DNA from: Ruminococcus sp.
GTDB lineage: Bacteria; Bacillota; Clostridia; Oscillospirales; Ruminococcaceae
Assembly: GCA_017542475.1 (NCBI GenBank)
Contig: JAFXXD010000008.1
Span: 21,788-85,787 of the forward strand
Length of the DNA: 64,000 bases
Direction of reading: 5' to 3'
Both the position numbers and the translations under genes were made by a program. Numbering within the stretch: position 1 is the stretch's first letter; every line of letters starts with the position of its first letter. The notes beneath the pieces are model-generated. The model worked only from the letters and a program-made list of their open reading frames with translations, was not told the origin of the DNA and did not search any database. Positions 24,428-32,034 of the stretch are shown one piece after another.

Positions 24428-25752
24428 ACCTTACAAGTGAGCTTACCTATTACCTGACACTGTTTGAGCAGATGACCATTTACACCTTTGTATATCATCA
24501 CATCTGCCGCCCAAAGAGATCCTACTGGCTGACGGTCGGCTTCTATTTTGCCTGCGTTTCCGCAGTGCATATTCTATTACTGCCGTTCGGAGACGATGCC
24601 ATGCAAAAGCTATTCCCGCATCTTATGCTGATGCTGGCACAGTTCCCGGTGATGCTGCTGTATGAGGAGAGCTGGAAAAAGCGTATACTGCTGCCCATTT
24701 TCAATATCGTGATACAGTCTGTCACTGAGGTCATCACCGTATGGATGTTTGCCGCCACGACAGGTACATCCATGTCTTCCTTTGATTATTCCAACGGCGA
24801 TTACAATAGTACGACACTCGCGGGAGCACGGATGTTTTACATTGATGTGATAATGCTCGTAGCTGTTTTATTGATACTGCTGCTCCTTCGTGACCGCACG
24901 CTGCTCAGAGATATGACACTGATACCAGCCTTTGTCGGTGGACATCTGATTTTTCTGGGTATTTATCTGCGTGTTATCGATCATTCGCTGACGGATGTCG
25001 CTGTTCTGCTCCAGCTCGCATATCAGGTGATGTTCGGAACACTGCTGATACTGCAATACTACGGAGCACTGAAACGCCGCGGACTGCTGGAGGAGGCTGC
25101 TGAGGTAAAGGCTCTTCGTCAGCAAATCGAGAGTAATGAGCAGTATTATCGGCTTGCGGAGAGCAAGTTTGCTGAGGTCTCTAAGCTAAGGCACGATCTG
25201 CAGACACAGCTCCGTACTGTTTCTGTAATGATGCAGGACAGTGAGGGAGAAAAGGCAGCCGACAGGATCATGAAAACACTGTGTGAACGTTTGGAAATGA
25301 CTAAAACACCTGTCCTTTGCGAAAATCCCACACTGAACGCTGTACTGAACGTTAAGCTCGGTGATACACGATATAAACAGCTTGTACCCGAGATCGTGCT
25401 GAATGACTGCGGACATCTTCCGTATGATGATTATGATCTGTGCAGTCTGGTCTCTAATCTGTTTGACAATGCTGCGGAAAGCTGCTTGCGTGAGCCTTGT
25501 CCGGAACAGACTGAACTTACATTGAAGGCAGGGCTCCGAAGCGGCTGTTTCGTTATTCGTTGTGTGAATACCTGTTCGGTGGTGCCTTCTGTCGGAACGA
25601 CTACGAAAAAAGGAACAGAACATGGTTACGGTTCGGCGATCATCCGAAGTATCTGCGAGAAATATGACGGCGATTATTCTATCAAATATCGGAACGGACA
25701 AGCTGTCGCAACAGTGATATTGCAGTTGGACGGCAGCTCAAAAGTTAGTTAA
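24424..25752 (+). CDS. AgrC-like sensor histidine kinase (GHKL)
   Basis: 442 residues from the ATG at 24424, which overlaps the regulator stop by four bases. About six hydrophobic segments occupy residues 1-215, followed by a coiled dimerisation helix with His257 in KLRHDLQTQL and a GHKL ATPase domain with N box NLFDNAAES and G box GTEHGYGSAIIRSI. This is the layout of AgrC-type peptide-sensing kinases. No agrB or agrD-like peptide gene was found nearby, so the signal must come from elsewhere in the genome or from another organism, or the peptide gene was lost. Confidence 0.9.
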   Translation: MNLTSELTYYLTLFEQMTIYTFVYHHICRPKRSYWLTVGFYFACVSAVHILLLPFGDDAMQKLFPHLMLMLAQFPVMLLYEESWKKRILLPIFNIVIQSVTEVITVWMFAATTGTSMSSFDYSNGDYNSTTLAGARMFYIDVIMLVAVLLILLLLRDRTLLRDMTLIPAFVGGHLIFLGIYLRVIDHSLTDVAVLLQLAYQVMFGTLLILQYYGALKRRGLLEEAAEVKALRQQIESNEQYYRLAESKFAEVSKLRHDLQTQLRTVSVMMQDSEGEKAADRIMKTLCERLEMTKTPVLCENPTLNAVLNVKLGDTRYKQLVPEIVLNDCGHLPYDDYDLCSLVSNLFDNAAESCLREPCPEQTELTLKAGLRSGCFVIRCVNTCSVVPSVGTTTKKGTEHGYGSAIIRSICEKYDGDYSIKYRNGQAVATVILQLDGSSKVS

Positions 25753-25809
25753 AGGCCGCAAGAACAGTATACTTTAAGATAAAAGAATAGCCGCATGAAT
25801 TGGCTCCCC

Positions 25810-26160
25810 TCAGTTCGTTCGATTGCATAATATTAATTCCTTGCACCAATCCTTGAACTGCATACCCTTCTCAGTAAGATGATAAGTTGTTGCTCGATCG
25901 GCTGTATTATAGACCGACCGAACTGATTCAGGGTCATGTGCGGTCATATTTCTCACGGAGCTCCATGTTTTTCTGCATCATCGGACTTGGGGAGGCCCTT
26001 ATACTATGTCTTTTTCAACGTTCCTGGATAATACCTGATCTTTATGCTCAGCGTAAGTCCTGGAGGATCCACAAAGCAGTGCTGCAGCGCATATAAGAGT
26101 TCATCTCTGATTATATGTGTTGTAATGTCCTTGATGAAATCTGAGATATATTCTGCGTTG
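25810..26160 (-). pseudogene. Decayed coding sequence, possibly a DNA-binding protein
   Basis: The gap 25753-26349 has no intact gene. On the minus strand, coding-like pieces appear in shifting frames: a run around 26040-26160 (EYISDFIKDITTHNQR then a stop), a middle piece with QKNMELREKY, and an end piece (MTAHDPESVRSVYNTADRA, then TTYHLTEKGMQFKDW) with its stop at 25810-25812. The YHLTEKG motif is reminiscent of winged-helix regulators. Frameshifts and stops break it at least twice. I cannot name the family. Confidence 0.3.
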
Positions 26161-26241
26161 ATCAAGATGTATTAAAACCTGCTGTTATCTCAAAATCTCA
26201 TCATCTTTGCCATTTTGTTATAGCTTTCTGCAATATTTTGA

Positions 26242-26270
26242 TTGACTTAAAATTCTGACAGTATTAAAAT
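26242..26270 (+). promoter_or_regulatory. Promoter of the island esterase-like lipoprotein
   Basis: TTGACT (26242-26247), 17 bases, TAAAAT (26265-26270). Confidence 0.7.
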
Positions 26271-26349
26271 TGAAGAATAAGAAAAGCGCATAATCTGATA
26301 AAATCTTTTTGAATAATATCGATGGTGGAATGAGGAGGATGATTCAAAA

Positions 26350-27903
26350 ATGAAAAGAGTAATTGCAATTTTATTATCACTTGCATTTTTTGTTTCAATG
26401 TCTGCCTGCGGCAACAATGATAGCAGCTCATTATCTGCACAGGAAAAGGCATCTGAGTCTGTTGAAAACATTGAGCCGATACATCTTACAAATAAGATGA
26501 CCGAAACAGAGCTATCCAAAGTGGATAAGCATAGCCTTACACTGCTTGACGCTCCTGAAGCAGCCAAAAAAACATCAACAAATGAACAATCAGGGAATAA
26601 AGTGAGAATTGAGTTTGGACACGTTCCGATAGATGACATAATTTCAGGTCTTGAGTCTGCAAAAGAAGAGCTTACCGACGAAGAATATGGGAAGCTTTAT
26701 GAAAGATTTGACTCTTACATTGAAAGTAGTGAAGACTATACATACCCGAAGTATATCTTTGTAGACGGTCAGAATGTTTTTGGTAATGCGCCCATATTGC
26801 CCCCAACCTACGATGATGGAAAGATAACTGTGACAGATACAAAACACAACAGCGAAACTGACAGTTATGAAACAACAACAAACACCTATGCTGATATGGA
26901 CGACTACCTTGATTGGATACGCTGCAAGTTTAGAGACTGGAACTATCCTGAGGAAGAAATAGAAAAAATAGAAGAAAGAATTCTAATTGCAGACGAAGCA
27001 TACAGAAATGGTAATTATGAAACGCTGCCGGAGGGCTCAGTTGTTTATTCTGAATCGGATCATAGCTATATCATCAGCACTGATGAAAACAAAGATTACC
27101 GGAATGAATGGGAGTTTGATCGTCAGGCTGTTGAAGAAATCAGGGAAAGCATAGATGAGATAGATATATTTGACGAAGAACTTAACAAGAACTTCGTTGT
27201 TCATGTGACACTGCCGCCAGGATATGACAGCAGTAAGGAATATCCTTTAATACTACTCACGGATGGAATCTGGCGTTTCGGCAATACTCCTGAGATGAGA
27301 AAAGTTATGGAGGACGGGAAATCATCACCTGTAATACTTGTGAGCATATGGTATTCCTACGATGTAGAAGACACGAGTGGAAGTAAGCGCTATAATGATC
27401 TTGTGTTAGAACGCAGCAAATCACTTGATTTCATAACAGACAACCTTATGCCGTATCTTGGTGAGAACTACAAGATCAACTATGCGAATTCAACTCTTTA
27501 CGGCCATTCTGATGGCGGTGTTTTCACTCACTATGCATTGTTCAACTCCGACCTCTACGAAAATCAGCCATTTGGCAATTACATAATCGGCAGTCCTGCT
27601 TTCTGGGGACTTTATTATGATTATCCTGACCTCGATCCAGAGGAATATGAGAAAGACTACGGATACTTTGACAGAAATGAAAAGCTCATCAAAAGCGTGT
27701 TCCTATTTGCCGGTTCACAGGAAGATCCTGACTATAAAGACAGTTACAACGGACACGACACAACGCTCGAAGGTGTTGCAAAGCTAAAGGAAAGGCTTGA
27801 ATCGCATGGTGCAGATCTAACATATAAACTATATGATTCACACCATTATCAGTATATCCCTGAAATGCTGATCGAATATCTGAAAGAAAAGTATCCGTGC
27901 TGA
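26350..27903 (+). CDS. Esterase-family (alpha/beta hydrolase) lipoprotein, island copy
   Basis: 517 residues. Lipoprotein signal with lipobox SMSAC (Cys20), a charged spacer, a poorly conserved middle (about 45-255) and a C-terminal putative-esterase (Esterase_D type) domain: VHVTLPPGYDSSKEYPLIL, TDGIWRF, nucleophile serine in YGHSDGGVFTHYAL, and a late His in DSHHYQYIPEML. It should be anchored to the outer membrane leaflet and hydrolyse an ester or act on a carbohydrate-linked acyl group. A GAGGAGGATG box precedes the ATG. It is strongly similar, almost identical over its last 150 residues, to the protein at 53932-55491, but its codons are far AT-richer, so one copy was acquired or moved by transfer. 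Confidence 0.85.
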   Translation: MKRVIAILLSLAFFVSMSACGNNDSSSLSAQEKASESVENIEPIHLTNKMTETELSKVDKHSLTLLDAPEAAKKTSTNEQSGNKVRIEFGHVPIDDIISGLESAKEELTDEEYGKLYERFDSYIESSEDYTYPKYIFVDGQNVFGNAPILPPTYDDGKITVTDTKHNSETDSYETTTNTYADMDDYLDWIRCKFRDWNYPEEEIEKIEERILIADEAYRNGNYETLPEGSVVYSESDHSYIISTDENKDYRNEWEFDRQAVEEIRESIDEIDIFDEELNKNFVVHVTLPPGYDSSKEYPLILLTDGIWRFGNTPEMRKVMEDGKSSPVILVSIWYSYDVEDTSGSKRYNDLVLERSKSLDFITDNLMPYLGENYKINYANSTLYGHSDGGVFTHYALFNSDLYENQPFGNYIIGSPAFWGLYYDYPDLDPEEYEKDYGYFDRNEKLIKSVFLFAGSQEDPDYKDSYNGHDTTLEGVAKLKERLESHGADLTYKLYDSHHYQYIPEMLIEYLKEKYPC

Positions 27904-28012
27904 TTGATTATCGAGACCGCAAAGGTTCAGAGTATAGAAGCTTCTAATGAGATTGAAGGTATCTGTACTACAAATACCCGTCTGTTGCAGCTTGTCAAAG
28001 ACAAAAAAATGA
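27904..28012 (+). pseudogene. N-terminal fragment of a Fic-family protein
   Basis: Directly after the lipoprotein stop, the sequence reads IIETAKVQSIEASNEIEGI and CTTNTRLLQLVKDK, matching the Fic_N region (xSxxIEGIxTTxxRLxxL) that precedes Fic AMP-transferase domains. Neither the HPFxxGNGR catalytic motif nor any further Fic sequence follows; the match stops around 28012 and repeats begin. No ATG or ribosome binding site is present. It is a remnant left by deletion. Confidence 0.65.
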
Positions 28013-28061
28013 ATGTCATCAATTTTGTTAAGCACAGACAGGCGGCGTGTCGCCGCTTCCG

Positions 28062-28120
28062 ATTCGCGCTCCACGTATTGTGGAGCGTTAATTATTTCCC
28101 GCGTTTCATACTTATAATGC
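28062..28120 (+). repeat. TTCGCG palindromic repeat, diverged copy 3
   Basis: GATTCGCGCTCCAC pairs with GTGGAGCG; followed by CCCGCGTTTCATA, parallel to CCGCGCTTCATAG in copy 2. The stem keeps its pairing although the bases differ from copies 1 and 2 (CTCCAC/GTGGAG against TTTCAC/GTGGGA). Confidence 0.6.
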
Positions 28121-28148
28121 AATATGCAGCGTGTCTGCTCTGAGCCGG

Positions 28149-28227
28149 CGCACGCAGTTCGCGTTTCACTTCTTGTGGAACGCGAATTTTTTTCCGCGCT
28201 TCATAGCGTATCTGAATCGGTTCACAC
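28149..28227 (+). repeat. TTCGCGTTTCAC palindromic repeat, copy 2
   Basis: Near-identical to 20391-20470 over about 78 bases (GCAGTTCGCGTTTCACTTC, then CGCGAATTTTTTTCCGCGC). Same orientation. Together the copies bracket the AT-richer island. Confidence 0.8.
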
Positions 28228-28235
28228 ACAGAAAC

Positions 28236-28257
28236 GCCCGTCACAAAAGTGACGGGC
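28236..28257. terminator. Hairpin terminator at the end of the nitrogen operon
   Basis: GCCCGTCAC/GTGACGGGC perfect stem with an AAAA loop; T-rich on the plus side (TTATTTTATT) and weaker on the minus side. It lies 85 bases beyond the asnB stop. Confidence 0.65.
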
Positions 28258-28342
28258 TTATTTTATTATGAAACTCGAGCCGTTTTTGCTGCGGACACTT
28301 TTTGCGGGAAGGTGTTGCCAGATACTTTTTACGGCAATAACA

Positions 28343-29920
28343 TCATTCACCGCTCGCGCCGTAGTTCGAGAGCACACGCGCGGACGGGTCGTTGACGTTG
28401 CAGCCCTCCCACTCCTTGTTGGGCATCCAGAAATCTACGACCATTTCGCTGTTGCCGCTGTAGTATTTCTCGAATATCTCGCGGTACAGGAGCGACTCCT
28501 TAGTAAAGGGCTTGGCGTGCGTGAACTTGGTGCATTTCAGCTCGAACTCCTCGTCCGAGTAGAAGCCGTTCGCGTATTCTTTTAGGTAGTCCACCATCGA
28601 GTGACCGACCGCGTCCGAGAACGCCGCCTTTTCGCGGTAGAGGATATCGTGCGGGAGGTAGTCGCCCTCGAAGGCATGACGGAGCAGATACTTGCCCTTG
28701 TTGTACTTGTTGAGCTTCATCTCGGGGTCGATAGCCATAACGTATCTCACGAAGTCAAGGTCGCCGAAGGGCACACGCGCCTCAAGAGAATTTACCGATA
28801 TACAGCGGTCTGCGCGGAGCACGTCGTACATATGCAGCTCGCGGACACGCTTCACGGACTCCTGCTGGAAAGCCTCGGCGGAGGGAGCAAAGTCCGTGTA
28901 CTTGTAGCCGAAGAGCTCGTCGGATATCTCGCCTGTTAGCAGCACGCGGATATCGGTCTGCTCGTGGATAGCCTTGCAGAGCAGGTACATTCCCATACTT
29001 GCGCGGATAGTGGTTATATCGTATGTTCCGAGGAGGTGGATAACGTCGTCAAGAGCGGCGATAACGTCGTCCTTGGTGATGATGACCTCGGTGTGGTCGC
29101 TGCCGATGTAGTCCGCGACCTGCTTTGCGTATTTGAGGTCGATAGCATCGGTGTTCATGCCGATGGCGAAGGTGCGTATCGGCTTGTCGGACTCGCGCTG
29201 TGCGATTGCGCAGACGAGCGAGGAATCAAGTCCGCCCGAGAGCAGGAAGCCGACCTTTGCGTCCGCGTCGAGACGCTTCTTTACGCCCGCAACGAGCTTG
29301 TCGTGTATGTTTCTGCACACTGTCTCGATATCGTCGTGAATGACCTTGTCAACGGCGGCGATGTCGCAGTAGCAGTGGAACTCGCCGTCCTTGTAATAAT
29401 GTCCCGGCGGGAAGGGCATTACCTTTTTGCAGAGCTTGACGAGGTTCTTCGCCTCACTCGCAAATACCATTGTCCCGTCGGCGGACTTGCCGTAATACAG
29501 CGGGCGTATGCCTATCGGGTCTCGGGCAGCTATGAACTCTCCCGTTTTGCCGTCGTATATCACGCAGGCGAACTCCGCGTCGAGCTTCGCGAACATATCA
29601 GTGCCGTACTCCTTATACAGCGGCAGGAGTATCTCGCAGTCGCTGTCGCTCTTAAAGGTGCAGCCCTTGGCGATGAGCTCGTCACGCAGCGGGCGGAAGC
29701 CGTACAGCTCGCCGTTGCAGACTGCGAAGTCTCCGTCAAGCTCAAACGGCTGCATTCCCTCGGGAGTGAGTCCCATTATTGAAAGCCGCTGGAAGCCGAG
29801 AACTCCGCCTGCGACCTCTGTTATCCTCTGGTCATCGGGTCCGCGGGAGACTGTTGCTTTTAGTCCCTCCGCGACCTTTTCCATACCGCCGATTCCGCAG
29901 TATGCCATTATCGTACACAT
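28343..29920 (-). CDS. asnB: Asparagine synthase, glutamine-hydrolysing
   Basis: Transfers ammonia from glutamine to aspartate with ATP. The 525 residues comprise an N-terminal class II amidotransferase domain with catalytic Cys2 (MCTIMAYCGIGG) and substrate loop RGPDDQRI. The C-terminal synthetase domain carries the PP-loop SGGLDSSL, then LLTGEISDELFGYKY and EARVPFGD. Start at 29920 follows GGAGGAATCAACT. It is the last gene of the nitrogen operon, 84 bases after purF, with one palindromic repeat (29986-30009) in between. Confidence 0.96.
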   Translation of the reverse strand: MCTIMAYCGIGGMEKVAEGLKATVSRGPDDQRITEVAGGVLGFQRLSIMGLTPEGMQPFELDGDFAVCNGELYGFRPLRDELIAKGCTFKSDSDCEILLPLYKEYGTDMFAKLDAEFACVIYDGKTGEFIAARDPIGIRPLYYGKSADGTMVFASEAKNLVKLCKKVMPFPPGHYYKDGEFHCYCDIAAVDKVIHDDIETVCRNIHDKLVAGVKKRLDADAKVGFLLSGGLDSSLVCAIAQRESDKPIRTFAIGMNTDAIDLKYAKQVADYIGSDHTEVIITKDDVIAALDDVIHLLGTYDITTIRASMGMYLLCKAIHEQTDIRVLLTGEISDELFGYKYTDFAPSAEAFQQESVKRVRELHMYDVLRADRCISVNSLEARVPFGDLDFVRYVMAIDPEMKLNKYNKGKYLLRHAFEGDYLPHDILYREKAAFSDAVGHSMVDYLKEYANGFYSDEEFELKCTKFTHAKPFTKESLLYREIFEKYYSGNSEMVVDFWMPNKEWEGCNVNDPSARVLSNYGASGE

Positions 29921-29985
29921 AGTTGATTCCTCCGAATAATAGGTATATCAAGCCTGCACATCGCCATTGATGTGCGGCTTCTATC

Positions 29986-30009
29986 GGGCGGATAATATCC
30001 GCCCCTACT
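29986..30009 (-). repeat. TGTAGGGG-family palindromic repeat
   Basis: Reverse orientation, core GGGCGGATAATATCCGCCC followed by CTACT. It overlaps the last bases of purF. Confidence 0.75.
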
Positions 30010-31426
30010 TATGAATTTTCTCATCGAATTTGTTCTTGCTGCCCGCACCCGAAATGTCCACAGGATAATCGCCCGTGAAGCAGCCCTTGCAGTAGCCGAA
30101 CTTATTGTCCACAAGCTCGCCGAGACATTCAGCTGGCAGATATGCAAGGCTGTCAGCGCCGATGTACTGCGCTATCTCCTCGGTGGAGCTGCACTTTCCC
30201 GCGATGAGGTTCTCCTCCGAGTCTATGTCCGTGCCGAAGTGGCAGGTGTGCAGGAAGGGCGGCGACGATATACGCACGTGCACCTCTGCTGCTCCCGCAT
30301 CGCGCAGGAGCTTCACTATCCTCGCGCTCGTCGTGCCGCGTACTATCGAATCGTCTATCATTATCACGCGCTTGCCCGCGACGCTCTCGCGGACGGCATT
30401 GAGCTTTATCTTGACCGCATTCTCGCGCTGGTGCTGCTCGGGCTGGATGAAGCTCCGCCCGATGTACTTGTTCTTGATGAAGCCGATACCGTAGGGTATG
30501 CCGCTTGCGTTCGCGTAGCCGAGAGCCGCGTCAAGTCCCGAATCGGGGACGCCGATGACTATATCCGCGTCAACGGGGCTGTGCTTCGCGAGAAGCTCAC
30601 CCGCTCTCAGACGCGCGTGATGTACGGAAACTCCCTCTATCACCGAGTCGGGACGAGCAAAGTAGATGTACTCGAAAATGCAGATATTGCGCCTGCTTGT
30701 GCAGTTCGTGCGTATCGACTGCAAGCCGTCCTGTCCGATGACGACTATCTCTCCCGCCTCGACATCGCGCAGGAACTCCGCTCCCACTGTTTCGAGGGCG
30801 CAGGACTCGGAAGCCACTACGTATGCGCCGTCGTGAGTGCGTCCGATGCACAGCGGGCGGAAGCCGTCGGGGTCGCGGAAGGCTATCAGCTTCGTCGCGG
30901 TCATAAGTATGCAGGAGTAGGCTCCCCTGATGAAGGGCATTGCCCGCTCGACCGCCTGTTCCGTGGACGAGCTTGAAAGTCGCTCGCGCACTATCGAATA
31001 GGCTATCGCCTCGGTGTCCGATGTGCCGTGGAAGATAGCTCCCGACATCTCGAAGGAGCGTCTCAGCTCCGCCGCATTGACAAGGTTGCCGTTGTGGACG
31101 AGAGCCATATTGCCCTTGATGTGGCGTATTACGAGCGGCTGGATATTGTTGTGGTTGTGCCCGCCCGTTGTCGAGTAGCGGACGTGTCCCACAGCCATAT
31201 TTCCGCTGCCGAGCTTGTCGAGCTCCCCGCGCGTGAAGACCTCCGAAACAAGCCCGTCAGCTCGCTTGTGTCTGAAAACTCCGTCATCGCAGACAGTTAT
31301 GCCGCAGCTCTCCTGACCTCTGTGCTGGAGCGCATACAGCCCGAAATATACCGATGCGGCGACGTCAGAGGTCTTGCTCTCGTATATGCCGAAAACTCCG
31401 CATTCCTCGTGGATACTGTCAAACAT
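30005..31426 (-). CDS. purF: Amidophosphoribosyltransferase
   Basis: First committed step of purine synthesis: PRPP plus glutamine to phosphoribosylamine. The 473 residues include a short propeptide ending before catalytic Cys9 (IHEECGVFGIY), the glutamine-site GHVRYSTTGGHNHNNIQP, the PRPP loop VIMIDDSIVRGTTSARI and cysteines for an iron-sulfur cluster (FLHTCHFG, FGYCKGCF), as in the Bacillus-type enzyme. It is placed with glutamine and glutamate genes rather than with pur genes, 14 bases after the ANTAR regulator. This links purine flux to nitrogen control. Confidence 0.96.
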   Translation of the reverse strand: MFDSIHEECGVFGIYESKTSDVAASVYFGLYALQHRGQESCGITVCDDGVFRHKRADGLVSEVFTRGELDKLGSGNMAVGHVRYSTTGGHNHNNIQPLVIRHIKGNMALVHNGNLVNAAELRRSFEMSGAIFHGTSDTEAIAYSIVRERLSSSSTEQAVERAMPFIRGAYSCILMTATKLIAFRDPDGFRPLCIGRTHDGAYVVASESCALETVGAEFLRDVEAGEIVVIGQDGLQSIRTNCTSRRNICIFEYIYFARPDSVIEGVSVHHARLRAGELLAKHSPVDADIVIGVPDSGLDAALGYANASGIPYGIGFIKNKYIGRSFIQPEQHQRENAVKIKLNAVRESVAGKRVIMIDDSIVRGTTSARIVKLLRDAGAAEVHVRISSPPFLHTCHFGTDIDSEENLIAGKCSSTEEIAQYIGADSLAYLPAECLGELVDNKFGYCKGCFTGDYPVDISGAGSKNKFDEKIHK

Positions 31427-31440
31427 TTTCTACGCCTCTC

Positions 31441-32022
31441 TTACAGATATTGCTCGCTCAGCTTATCTATTATCGCCAGTGCCGCAAGGCTCTTTTTCTT
31501 GCGCTTGTTCATGGCGTACTGTTCAAGATAAGCGTGTGCTTCCTCCTCGGTCATACCCTTGTACTGCATCAGCATAAATTTTGCCTTGTCTATCGCCTGT
31601 ATGTCCTCTATCTTGGCTTCGAGCCGACGGTTCTCCTCGTACAGCTTCAGCGAGCGGTTCACGGCGATATCAAGCGTTTTCACGAGCTGGTAGAGCAGTG
31701 TGCGGCTGAACGGCTTGCCGACGATGATTATGCCCGTTTTGTCGGCGCGGTCGGCGACCTTTTCCGTCTGCTCGTCCTTTATCATAAAGATGCAGTTGGC
31801 GGTGGTGTTCTCGATGATGTATTCCGCAAGCTCAAAGCCCGATTCGTCCATAAGCGGCGAGTTTATCACCGCGAGCTCCACGGACGGGTCGGCGTCGAAA
31901 ACTGTCTTTGCCTGATAGGCTGATTCAACGAGCTTGGGGGTACAACGGAACGAATCACGGAGGAAATTCACAAGAGCTTCGGAGGCGTTTTTATTACTTG
32001 AAACTACAAGAATCTTTTCCAA
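31441..32022 (-). CDS. ANTAR-domain antiterminator with a receiver-like domain
   Basis: 193 residues: receiver-like fold (1-120), a coiled coil (about 125-145, EENRRLEAKIEDIQAIDKAK) and the three-helix RNA-binding ANTAR domain (FMLMQYKGMTEEEAHAYLE, MNKRKKKSLAALA). At the usual phospho-acceptor site the sequence is VINSPL, so Asn replaces Asp and normal phosphorylation is unlikely. The start is TTG at 32022, supported by GGAGG six bases upstream and 12 bases from the glnA stop. ANTAR proteins bind paired hairpins with six-base loops in leader RNAs and prevent termination. Here the targets are probably the leaders of its own operon and of amt (39350-39774). Confidence 0.9.
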   Translation of the reverse strand: MEKILVVSSNKNASEALVNFLRDSFRCTPKLVESAYQAKTVFDADPSVELAVINSPLMDESGFELAEYIIENTTANCIFMIKDEQTEKVADRADKTGIIIVGKPFSRTLLYQLVKTLDIAVNRSLKLYEENRRLEAKIEDIQAIDKAKFMLMQYKGMTEEEAHAYLEQYAMNKRKKKSLAALAIIDKLSEQYL

Positions 32023-32034
32023 AGCTTACCTCCG

